Positions 39,401 through 50,474 of a stretch of 64,000 nt of DNA are shown in pieces. A program made the position numbers and the translations under genes. The notes beneath the pieces were generated by a model. It did not search any database. It was not told where the DNA came from and saw nothing but the letters and a program-made list of their open reading frames with translations. The DNA is taken from assembly GCA_032622095.1 (NCBI GenBank), contig CP136066.1:233248961-233312960 (forward strand), written 5' to 3'. How positions within the stretch are numbered: position 1 is the first letter of the stretch; each line of letters starts with the position of its first letter. This stretch comes from Siphonodentalium dalli. Lineage: Eukaryota > Mollusca > Scaphopoda > Gadilida > Siphonodentaliidae.

Positions 39401-40200
39401 CTATCTCAACCTCACAATTGCAACCAGCATATAGGACTACAAAACAGTTTGGCACAACCAACCCCCCCCCCCCCCGCCACCGTTCAAGTTGTTAAAACGA
39501 TACCGCGACAGTATACCGCATGTTACAATTTGTACTAATTAGCATTTCATAATAATTCCCAACCTAAATATTTACGATATATATCAGAACGACTTAAAAA
39601 CTAGGCTACCTATTTACGACAGGTCTATGTACTTATTAATAGCTCGTCCAATTTTGGTCTAATTTATACTTTACTGCATAATGTCGGTTGTTTTCCGGGG
39701 GTCGATGGTTTCTACACGCAGTATACCGTTTTCTCGGTAAACTATCCCGCGTGGTCTTTCCTCCACCCATAAAGCTATAGCTACCATAAACCCTAACAAA
39801 CCAATACATAGCTACATTTTATCAACGATAACCTATTAATACCTATATGCAAACGACAATCCATTATACATGTATATATACTTTGTACTCTACCCCCATG
39901 TATAGTTATATTTACATATTTAAGCTTCCCGCGCAATATAATTGCATTTAATTACAATTATATATTATTGGTTGATTATTACATCTGTTCTATAATTGAT
40001 AATCCATACCATGAATTTGTTACACCCTATGTGTTTAATTGGCTGCCCCCCCCCCCCCCCCCACGGTCAAGTTGTCACAACATTACCGCGATAGTATAGT
40101 CGCATGTTGGTTGATTATTAGATCTGTTCAAAAATTATACTCCATACCATGTAATCTGGTGCACCTTAGATGTATGATTGGCTGCCCCCCCCTGCCTCCC
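39400..40200. repeat. Poly-C-bearing repeat of about 130 bp, several copies
   Basis: The unit runs ttggttgattattacatctg, a catac(c/g)atgtaatctg phrase, ttagatgtatgattggctg, a C run of about 10-17, then acggtcaagttgtcacaaca and ttaccgcgatagtatagtcg. Copies or parts of copies lie at about 39455-39540, 39965-40105 and 40105-40195. The C-run length differs between otherwise identical duplicates. Short Pro-rich frames across the C runs are not genes. Confidence 0.75.
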
Positions 40201-40690
40201 ACCTGTCCGGCCGTACATACGTCCGGACATCCATCCGTCCGTTCGTCTGTCCGATTTCTGTTCATGTCATAACTTAAACAGTTACTGGGATCTCAACAAA
40301 AATTGATATATACATTCCAGTAGGGTTATCGTGGCTTATAATTTGTGTGACTTAGAGTGATATGAAACATTCCATTAAGGTGATCGTGGCTTATAATGTG
40401 TATGACTTAAAGTGATATGAAACACTCCAGTGTTGCAGTAGGGTGATCATGGCTTATAATATGTATGGCTTTAAGTGATGTGAAGCACCCCAATAGGGTG
40501 ATCATAGTTTATAATTTGTATGACTTAAAGTGATGTGAAACACTCCAATAGGGTGATATAATTTGTGTTACTTAAATTTATAAGAAACTGAAACACTCCA
40601 GTGGGTGATCATGGCTTATAATTTGTATGATTTAAAGTAACATGAAACACTCCAATTAGAGGATCATGGCTTATAATGTGCATGACTTTT
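40201..40690. repeat. Block X', with an upstream (tccg)-rich leader
   Basis: It starts with gtccgg...catccatccgtccgttcg, then the degenerate 55-63 bp repeat as at 38364. The same leader recurs at about 45990 and 47970. Confidence 0.85.
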
Positions 40691-40884
40691 AGGAAATCAA
40701 TAGAAATCAATAGAGACAGTGCTATTTTCGATACCATATATGCTTGATGCTACGACATTACAAATGGTACAACCTTGGAAAATTATGAAGCATTGCACGT
40801 GTATTATATGTACGAACAACTGGTTGTTGATTATGTAACGAATCACTATGATAGCTCATGGCTTACACCATTAACTTATCCAAA

Positions 40885-41219
40885 CTATACTATTTAGTAT
40901 TAGTGTTGAACTTCCACGGTACGGGTCCAATCTCATCATCATCCCCCTGGAAGCTATGTTCTGTCGGTATTTAGATAAGATCGCGGGCGACGCCCGGACT
41001 CGAGCTGGCTTAGTACACATGTCTTGCAGTTAAAGGGTCGAAACATGATATGACATGCGCTTAGCGTGGCATATAGTCAGCAAACTGCAACTGAAGACGG
41101 TCTTATCAAAACATTCTGGCATCTTTTTAACTCATTGGGAGAATTTTTCAAAAACCTAGAAATTCTACTTTTGGCATTAAATGAATCTTATTTCGATGGG
41201 GTACGTTCTAAAACTATTT
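40885..41219. other. Unique part of the 7.77-kb segment; no gene assigned
   Basis: A small GC-rich patch at about 40978-41015 (gatcgcgggcgacgcccgga) stands out in AT-rich DNA and can form a short stem. A 94-codon plus frame (41066-41350) partly overlaps, on the opposite strand, the exon-like frame at 41220-41538 and shows no domain. Confidence 0.5.
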
Positions 41220-41538
41220 TCAAAATTCTAATAAACCGCTCCAGGGTCCAGCTTCCACCTCAAAATTCATGTCATCGGAACGAGGAGCAAATTGTCTGCG
41301 GGAAATTGGGACCTTGGTCATCATCACACGTAGCCTCGAATCTTCTTTAATATGCATACAGCAGACAACCTCCCCTTTCTTTTGACATCCATGCATTTGT
41401 GAACCACCTTCATTTTGTGGGGAAATTATATGACAGATAGGTTGAAAGCCGTTAATTCTTTCACTATACTTATGTTGACAAACGGAAAGGCCGCAAGGTC
41501 CGTCAGCCAATGCTCCATTCTGACTTTTTATTGTCATT
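41220..41538 (-). CDS. Exon-like cysteine-rich frame, family not recognised (copy 1)
   Basis: A minus-strand frame of about 106 codons begins right after a plausible acceptor (cctagccttccag, AG at 41540-41539) and ends in a stop at 41222-41220. It encodes KSQNGALADGPCGLSVCQ near its start, then a region with spaced Cys and His (P-I-C-H, H-G-C, V-C-C-M-H) and an acidic/aromatic C-terminus ending G-L-L-E-F. I do not recognise a family. Support for coding comes from a second frame 0.9 kb to the left (42508-42613) with the same acceptor phase and a related KSQ...LA.GP.GLS peptide. It could be a terminal exon of a multi-exon gene or a decayed gene piece carried by the repeat. Confidence 0.4.
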
Positions 41539-42507
41539 CTGGAAGGCTAGGTGTGTTTTTTCGTGCATATATATGTATATATATAATATTATTATCTCTA
41601 CCCATATAATAATTGTTGTGAGATATAATGCTCACTTACATTTATCTTAAGTATATAATCTAACCCTTTATATTATGCTTCATAATCCTAAGGTAATAAT
41701 TTACTGGTGTTAGTGAGTACTTTCCAGCATGCATACATCTCACAATAAGATGTATTACCCCATGTACTCATCTAAATTAATTATTCGAAATCTTGTTTAA
41801 GTGTTTAACCACCACCTATATGTCACATAGTCATATACTGATTGTAATATGTAAAGATACTTCACGATGACAGATATGATAGCTATATATAGCTAACTTG
41901 GTCACATAAAGAGCGTTTAACAATATAATATAGAGAGCGTTTAACTCTAGTTATACCTACCGTGTATATATTATAATACTATATGGTGTACCACCCATAC
42001 CGCATACACACGATAACTTGGATAACGCTATGTATATATGTTACCGAATACTATACTAATCATCTACAATTGTTGGGAAGTACATTCCAACTTGCATACC
42101 TCTTACTAGTATAAGATTCGTGTTAAATACCTCTTATAAGATTCGTGTTAAATATATGTGACACTTATCGGTTTGTAATATGAAGAGTGGTGATGTGGTG
42201 GGATCCGCATCATATATTACTTAAATAACAACGTAGGGTTGTATATGAGCACATATACCCACATATACCTATATATATATACATAGATACTGTACTTGCA
42301 TGGGCGCGTATATATCAACCCATTGAGATTACAAGGCCATATAAATAGCGTTTTACTAATATATATTACGTTTTATATGTAATACACTGTATAACCCTTT
42401 CCGTGTCACGCATATGTAATTGTTTCCAAACTTGCGGGGGGACTATACTACCACTTTATATAGACCGTACATTTTGCACCGACCGGTATCAATTGTGTGT
42501 AAAATTC
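41539..42507. other. AT-rich spacer between the two exon-like frames
   Basis: It contains small direct repeats: agagcgtttaac twice near 41911-41945 and a 25-29 bp duplication containing ataagattcgtgttaaata near 42110-42155. No gene recognised. Confidence 0.6.
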
Positions 42508-42613
42508 TTATGACAAATGCGTTCTTAGCCGTTTTACTTTTTTCTTTAGTTGACTTTCTGAAAGGCCTTCTGGTCCACCTGCCAGCACATTACTTTGACT
42601 TTTCTCTGTCTTT
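42508..42613 (-). pseudogene. Short frame related to the exon-like frame at 41220-41538 (copy 1)
   Basis: After an AG acceptor (cacctagcacactag, ending at 42614) the minus strand reads KTEKSQSNVLAGGPEGLS and continues with a Lys/Arg-rich stretch to a stop at 42510-42508. Over the first 18 codons it matches the other frame at K-S-Q, L-A, G-P, G-L-S and the following Q, with related nucleotides and the same intron phase. The Cys of the partner are absent and it stops early, so it looks like a truncated or decayed paralogous exon. Confidence 0.4.
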
Positions 42614-43184
42614 CTAGTGTGCTAGGTGTGGGGTCGCTAACCTTGACAGTTCTGCTACCTGGTCAGACACCCCCTTACCTTATATGGTTACACATAAAAG
42701 CATTATATTATCGTCGCGGGGGCGGCTGTCAACTAGTGACATAACATCCTGGCGTTAGACGATTAGACGACCTGAGTTGTGTAGGCATCTTTTTTGTTTA
42801 TTTATATTATACATCCTGATTTCATAGACAGACTATTTTTATTTTACATTAACTTATTTATTTGCTTTGAACGATACTTTGTCTTACTTTAGATAAATGT
42901 GATTATACATAACACATGCTGCTGATGGTTGCACAATGTACATGGTTAATTCTATACCATTAACAATAATTTCTGTAAATTATATGAATACTCGTTAATG
43001 ATATATGTAACGCGATCACGTTCGCGATATGCTATGTCATCGGTTGTGAGCACTAACTAATTTGATCTGATAGTCGATACGACCACCACACCCCCTCTCG
43101 TATAGTGGCATACCCATTCTACTAAAGTATTATGGTTTTAAAATCATTGCGTGACGGTATAGTCGCAATAGTTGTTGAAATTAT
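42614..43184. other. Low-complexity-poor spacer, no gene recognised
   Basis: AT-rich DNA. The point 42702 (agca) is where the second copy of the segment breaks into satellite A at 50474. Confidence 0.55.
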
Positions 43185-44935
43185 ACTTATTATAATTAAA
43201 CTAATATATTAGTTACCAGCTGACTTACACATTTATGGCCTTAATTACGGTAGATTATAGAATAGGTCCATGTGGTTCATATATATAGCCCATCGTTGTA
43301 CCTACACATTATATGCACACGTGCCTCATGTGCATTCCAATTAATACTAAACAACTCGTTATATATCTATATACAACCGTTACTATTATACATCCCATTA
43401 AGGTATATCAAAACGCCTCATGTACATGTATACATGCCATAATACTTTACAACCTATATATTCACGATATATAAGCTCGACTTAAAAACTACACTACCTA
43501 TTAGTATTTACTACGGATCTACGCACTTATTAACAGCTCTTTCAATTTTGGTATAATTCATACTTTACTGCATAATGTCGATCATATTCATGTGTACATG
43601 CAGATACACGACACAACCATGTGTCAATGCGCGTGTTTCGTGAAGTGTTTGCACATATACATTTAAGCTTCTCTATCTCAACCTCACAATTGCAACCAGC
43701 ATATAGGACTACAAAACAGTTTGGCCACACCCCCCCCCCCGCCACCGTTCAAGTTGTTAAAACGTTACCGCGACAGTATACCGCATGTTACAATTTGTAC
43801 TAATTAGCATTTCATAATAATTCCCAACCTAAATATTTACGATATATATCAGCACGACTTAAAAACTAGGCTACCTATTTACGACAGGTCTATGTACTTA
43901 TTAATAGCTCGTCCAATTTTGGTATAATTTATACTTTACTGCATAGTGTCGGTTGTTTTCCGGGGGTCGGTGGTTTCTACACGCAGTATACCGTTTTATC
44001 GGTAAACTATCCCGCGTGGTCTTTCCTCCACCCATAAAGCTATAGCTACCATAAACCCTAACAAACCAATACATAGGTACATTTTATCAACGATAACCTA
44101 TTAATACCTATATGCAAACGACAATCCATTATACATGTATATATACTTTGTACTCTACCCCCATGTATAGTTATATTTACTTATTTAAGCTTCCCGCGCA
44201 ATATATTTGCATTTAATTACAATTATATATTATTGGTTGATTATTACATCTGTTCTATAATTGATAATCCATACCATGAATTTGTTACACCATATGTGTT
44301 TAATTGGCGCCCCCCCCCCCCACGGTCAAGTTATCACAACATTACCGCGATAGTATAGTCGCATGTTGGTTGATTATTAGATCTGTTCAAAAATTATACT
44401 CCATACCATGTAATCTGGTGCACCTTAGATGTATGATTGGCTGCCCCCCCCCCTCCCCCAAGGTTGTCACACGACTTTACCGCGACGGTATACAGCGTGT
44501 TGGTTGCTTATTACATATATATGTTCAATAATTATACTCCATACGATGTAATCTGAGCACACTAGGTGTTGATTGGCTGACCCCACAAACCCCCCCCCCC
44601 CCGGTCAGGTTGTCACGACATCACCACAGCAGTATAGTCGCATTATGGCTTTTTAATTTGTTTAATTTCATGTTACCCCGATCATTGGAGCAATAAAATG
44701 TCACAAACTTGGATCAAGTGGGTGCAGTTGGTCTATGGTTTATTATTACATCTGGTCAATAATTATGCTCCATACAATGTAATCTGATACCCCTTAGGCG
44801 TTTGATTGGCTCCAACCCCCTCCCCCCCCCCCACGGTCTGACATGTTGTCACAACCTTACCGCGGCAGTATGTTACATTATGGACTAGTTAGCAATTCAC
44901 TGTTGACCTTTCCACAGAATAATCCACAGAATAAC
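43185..44935. repeat. Block Y' plus further copies of the poly-C repeat
   Basis: 43195 onward matches 38921 onward (offset 4,274) to about 44455. Poly-C repeat units follow at about 44231, 44366, 44491 and 44736, increasingly diverged, each with gattggct or similar, a C run, then (a)cggtca(a)gttgtcac and a ccgcg(a/g)(t/c)agtat phrase. Confidence 0.75.
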
Positions 44936-45790
44936 CTACTAATACCTATTTGCAAACGACAACCTATTATATATGCGTTATACCCTTACCCCATGCATAG
45001 TTATAATTTATCAACAATAACCTATCAATACTTATTTGCAAACGACAACCTATTCTATGCATACTTTGTGCCCTATACCCCATGTATAAATGTATTTACC
45101 TATATAATCTTTGTGTGACAGTATACATTCGTTTACTTGTACGTATAATTATATTATTGGTTGATTTCTGCATCTTTTCAATACTTGCAAGTCCATGCAA
45201 TGTAATCTGATGACACCTTATGTGTTAGTTAGAACCCCCCCCCCCCCCCGCCAGGTTGACGCAACACTACCGGGATAGTATAGCCACGTTTATGATATAT
45301 GTCGGTACTTGCCATCATTCTATATCACAGTAAGATATCTTTAATATACTCGATTAAAGGGCATTTTCCGTTATCTGATATGGTATTGTCTAGAAAGGAG
45401 AAATGGGCAATTTGATATTGGCACGCAAATGGTTAAAATCACCTGTGTTGTGACGTTGTATTTCCGCACGCGATTACGCTATTTCGCACGAGACGCTGAA
45501 GGGGAAGGTCGTCTGGTTTTGTATACAGCGGTCAGAATCCAAAATATTCTGTCACAGTCTGTGTGGTTCTTTGTCAATTTAGTGATTATAGAACTATATG
45601 TTTCTCGCTTATACAAACAATATTCATCTACATGGACTTTAAACACGCCATACATGGAATCGGACGTTATTCATGGAATCGTAAAAAACGGTAAATAATT
45701 CACTTTATAAGCGGAGCCGGCGGACTGTTACACGTGATTTACCAAATTACGATTCACAGAATCGGGAATAATTTACTTGATAAGCACTAT
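44936..45790. other. Diverged poly-C repeat and unassigned DNA
   Basis: One further poly-C unit lies at about 45150-45295. A duplicated phrase containing tttgcaaacgacaacctatt occurs at about 44949 and 45038. An 89-codon plus frame (45429-45698) has no recognised domain and no supporting splice signal; I leave it uncalled. Confidence 0.55.
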
Positions 45791-45799
45791 TATGAAAGT

Positions 45800-45920
45800 T
45801 TTTTTAAATCCATATTTAACTTAGAAATTATTGTGGATCATATTTAACTTAGAAATTATTGTGGATCATATTTATGCATATTTAACTTAGAAATTATTGT
45901 GGATCATATTTATGCCAATT
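45800..45920. repeat. Three short tandem copies, 31-40 bp
   Basis: The phrase catatttaacttagaaattattgtggat (split here as catatttaacttag and aaattattgtggat) occurs three times. The last two copies carry an added tttatgc. Confidence 0.9.
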
Positions 45921-48900
45921 ATTAGCACATGCATTTATAGTTATAGTTATACAACTTTTTTTTAAAAAGAGGGGGTGGGGTATACTGTTTTGCACCTGTC
46001 CGGCCGTACATACGTCCGGACATCCATCCGTCCGTTCGTCTGTCCGATTTCTGTTCATGTCATAACTTAAACAGTTACTGGGATCTCAACAAAAATTGAT
46101 ATATACATTCCAGTAGGGTTATCGTGGCTTATAATTTGTGTGACTTAAAGTGATATGAAACATTCCATTAAGGTGATCGTGGCTTATAATGTGTATGACT
46201 TAAAGTGATATGAAACACTCCAGTACTGCAGTAGGGTGATCATGGCTTATAATATGTATGGCTTAAAGTGATGTGAAGCACCCCAGTAGGGTGATCATAG
46301 TTTATAATTTGTATGACTTAAAGTGATGTGAAACACTCCAATAGGTTGATATAATTTGTGTTACTTAAATTTATAAGAAACTGAAACACTCCAGTAGGGT
46401 GATCATGGCTTATAATTTGTATGATTTAAAGTAACATGAAACACTCCAATTAGAGGATCATGGCTTATAATGTGCATGACTTTTAGGGAATCAATAGAAA
46501 TCAATAGAGACAGTGCTATTTTCGATACCATATATGCTTGATGCTACGACATTACAAATGGTACAACCTTGGAAAATTTTGAAGCATTGCACGTGTATTA
46601 TATGTACGAACAACTGGTTGTTGATTATGTAACGAAACACTATGATGGCTCATGGCTTACACCATTAACTTATCCATATATAATTATAATTAAACTAATA
46701 TATTAGTTACCAGCTGACTTACACATTTATGGCCATAATTACGGTAGATTATAGAATAGGTCTATGTGGTTCATATATATAGCCCATCGTTGTACCTACA
46801 CATTATATGCACACGTGCCTCATGTGCATTCCAATTAATACTAAACAACTCGTTATATATCTATATACAACCGTTACTATTATACATCCAATTAAGGTAT
46901 ATCAAAACGCCTCATGTACATGTATACATGCCATAATACTTTACAACCTATATATTCACGATATATATTAAAGTTCGACTTAAAAACTACACTACCTATT
47001 AGTATTTACTACGGATCTACGCACTTATTAACAGCTCTTTCAATTTTGGTATAATTCATACTTTACTGCATATAATGTCGATCATATTCATGTGTACAGA
47101 TACACGACACAAACATGTGTCAATGCGCGTGTTTCGTGAAGTGTTTGCGCATATACATTTAAGCTTCTCTATCTCAACCTCACAATTGCAACCAGCATAT
47201 AGGACTACAAAACAGTTTGGCACAACCAACCCCCCCCCCCCCCCGCCACCGTTCAAGTTGTTAAAACGATACCGCGACAGTATACCGCATGTTACAATTT
47301 GTACTAATTAGCATTTCATAATAATTCCCAACCTAAATATTTACGATATATATCAGAACGACTTAAAAACTAGGCTACCTATTTACGACAGGTCTATGTA
47401 CTTATTAATAGCTCGTCCAATTTTGGTATAATTTATACTTTACTGCATAATGTCGGTTGTTTTCCGGGGGTCGATGGTTTCTACACGCAGTATACCGTTT
47501 TCTCGGTAAACTATCCCGCGTGGTCTTTCCTCCACCCATAAAGCTATAGCTACCATAAACCCTAACAAACCAATACATAGCTACATTTTATCAACGATAA
47601 CCTATTAATACCTATATGCAAACGACAATCCATTATACATGTATATATACTTTGTACTCTACCCCCATGTATAGTTATATTTACATATTTAAGCTTCCCG
47701 CGCAATATAATTGCATTTAATTACAATTATATATTATTGGTTGATTATTACATCTGTTCTATAATTGATAATCCATACCATGAATTTGTTACACCCTATG
47801 TGTTTAATTGGCTGCCCCCCCCCCCCCCCCACGGTCAAGTTGTCACAACATTACCGCGATAGTATAGTCGCATGTTGGTTGATTATTAGATCTGTTCAAA
47901 AATTATACTCCATACCATGTAATCTGGTGCACCTTAGATGTATGATTGGCTGCCCCCCCCCCCCTGCCTCCCACCTGTCCGGCCGTACATACGTCCGGAC
48001 ATCCATCCGTCCGTTCGTCTGTCCGATTTCTGTTCATGTCATAACTTAAACAGTTACTGGGATCTCAACAAAAATTGATATATACATTCCAGTAGGGTTA
48101 TCGTGGCTTATAATTTGTGTGACTTAGAGTGATATGAAACATTCCATTAAGGTGATCGTGGCTTATAATGTGTATGACTTAAAGTGATATGAAACACTCC
48201 AGTGTTGCAGTAGGGTGATCATGGCTTATAATATGTATGGCTTTAAGTGATGTGAAGCACCCCAATAGGGTGATCATAGTTTATAATTTGTATGACTTAA
48301 AGTGATGTGAAACACTCCAATAGGGTGATATAATTTGTGTTACTTAAATTTATAAGAAACTGAAACACTCCAGTGGGTGATCATGGCTTATAATTTGTAT
48401 GATTTAAAGTAACATGAAACACTCCAATTAGAGGATCATGGCTTATAATGTGCATGACTTTTAGGAAATCAATAGAAATCAATAGAGACAGTGCTATTTT
48501 CGATACCATATATGCTTGATGCTACGACATTACAAATGGTACAACCTTGGAAAATTATGAAGCATTGCACGTGTATTATATGTACGAACAACTGGTTGTT
48601 GATTATGTAACGAATCACTATGATAGCTCATGGCTTACACCATTAACTTATCCAAACTATACTATTTAGTATTAGTGTTGAACTTCCACGGTACGGGTCC
48701 AATCTCATCATCATCCCCCTGGAAGCTATGTTCTGTCGGTATTTAGATAAGATCGCGGGCGACGCCCGGACTCGAGCTGGCTTAGTACACATGTCTTGCA
48801 GTTAAAGGGTCGAAACATGATATGACATGCGCTTAGCGTGGCATATAGTCAGCAAACTGCAACTGAAGACGGTCTTATCAAAACATTCTGGCATCTTTTT

Positions 48901-48991
48901 AACTCATTGGGAGAATTTTTCAAAAACCTAGAAATTCTACTTTTGGCATTAAATGAATCTTATTTCGATGGGGTACGTTCTAAAACTATTT

Positions 48992-49310
48992 TCAAAATTC
49001 TAATAAACCGCTCCAGGGTCCAGCTTCCACCTCAAAATTCATGTCATCGGAACGAGGAGCAAATTGTCTGCGGGAAATTGGGACCTTGGTCATCATCACA
49101 CGTAGCCTCGAATCTTCTTTAATATGCATACAGCAGACAACCTCCCCTTTCTTTTGACATCCATGCATTTGTGAACCACCTTCATTTTGTGGGGAAATTA
49201 TATGACAGATAGGTTGAAAGCCGTTAATTCTTTCACTATACTTATGTTGACAAACGGAAAGGCCGCAAGGTCCGTCAGCCAATGCTCCATTCTGACTTTT
49301 TATTGTCATT
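48992..49310 (-). CDS. Exon-like cysteine-rich frame (copy 2)
   Basis: The encoded frame is identical to that at 41220-41538, including the acceptor and the stop. It arises from the 7.77-kb duplication, so its intactness says little about selection. Confidence 0.35.
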
Positions 49311-50279
49311 CTGGAAGGCTAGGTGTGTTTTTTCGTGCATATATATGTATATATATAATATTATTATCTCTACCCATATAATAATTGTTGTGAGATATAA
49401 TGCTCACTTACATTTATCTTAAGTATATAATCTAACCCTTTATATTATGCTTCATAATCCTAAGGTAATAATTTACTGGTGTTAGTGAGTACTTTCCAGC
49501 ATGCATACATCTCACAATAAGATGTATTACCCCATGTACTCATCTAAATTAATTATTCGAAATCTTGTTTAAGTGTTTAACCACCACCTATATGTCACAT
49601 AGTCATATACTGATTGTAATATGTAAAGATACTTCACGATGACAGATATGATAGCTATATATAGCTAACTTGGTCACATAAAGAGCGTTTAACAATATAA
49701 TATAGAGAGCGTTTAACTCTAGTTATACCTACCGTGTATATATTATAATACTATATGGTGTACCACCCATACCGCATACACACGATAACTTGGATAACGC
49801 TATGTATATATGTTACCGAATACTATACTAATCATCTACAATTGTTGGGAAGTACATTCCAACTTGCATACCTCTTACTAGTATAAGATTCGTGTTAAAT
49901 ACCTCTTATAAGATTCGTGTTAAATATATGTGACACTTATCGGTTTGTAATATGAAGAGTGGTGATGTGGTGGGATCCGCATCATATATTACTTAAATAA
50001 CAACGTAGGGTTGTATATGAGCACATATACCCACATATACCTATATATATATACATAGATACTGTACTTGCATGGGCGCGTATATATCAACCCATTGAGA
50101 TTACAAGGCCATATAAATAGCGTTTTACTAATATATATTACGTTTTATATGTAATACACTGTATAACCCTTTCCGTGTCACGCATATGTAATTGTTTCCA
50201 AACTTGCGGGGGGACTATACTACCACTTTATATAGACCGTACATTTTGCACCGACCGGTATCAATTGTGTGTAAAATTC

Positions 50280-50385
50280 TTATGACAAATGCGTTCTTAG
50301 CCGTTTTACTTTTTTCTTTAGTTGACTTTCTGAAAGGCCTTCTGGTCCACCTGCCAGCACATTACTTTGACTTTTCTCTGTCTTT
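50280..50385 (-). pseudogene. Short KSQ-type frame (copy 2)
   Basis: Duplicate of 42508-42613, with the same acceptor and stop. It lies only 89 bp from the start of satellite A. Confidence 0.35.
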
Positions 50386-50474
50386 CTAGTGTGCTAGGTG
50401 TGGGGTCGCTAACCTTGACAGTTCTGCTACCTGGTCAGACACCCCCTTACCTTATATGGTTACACATAAAAGCA

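Larger units (their letters stand above)
38364..46131. repeat. 7.77-kb segmental tandem duplication, copy 1
   Basis: Sequence from taatttgtgtgacttaaagt at 38364 is repeated from 46132, an offset of 7,768 bp that grows to 7,772 bp further on because of poly-C length changes. Only scattered substitutions separate the copies. Inside, block X (38364-38908) is repeated with offset 1,975 bp at 40339-40884, and block Y (about 38910-40190) is repeated with offset 4,274 bp at about 43184-44455, so older duplications are nested in the recent one. The left end is cut by the 55-bp satellite; the sequence that should precede it survives at about 45990-46131. Confidence 0.95.
46132..50474. repeat. 7.77-kb segmental tandem duplication, partial copy 2
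   Basis: It repeats 38364-42702 almost base for base: block X at 46132, block Y at about 46680, X' at 48112 and the exon-like region at 48992-50385. It stops abruptly at acacataaaagca (50474), where satellite A begins. Confidence 0.95.

Noticed and set aside
39780-39810. aaaccctaac as telomeric repeat
   Set aside because: A single partial match in each duplicate, not a tandem run.
45429-45698. 89-codon plus frame in the 7.77-kb segment
   Set aside because: No recognisable domain, no paralogue in the window, no clear splice context.
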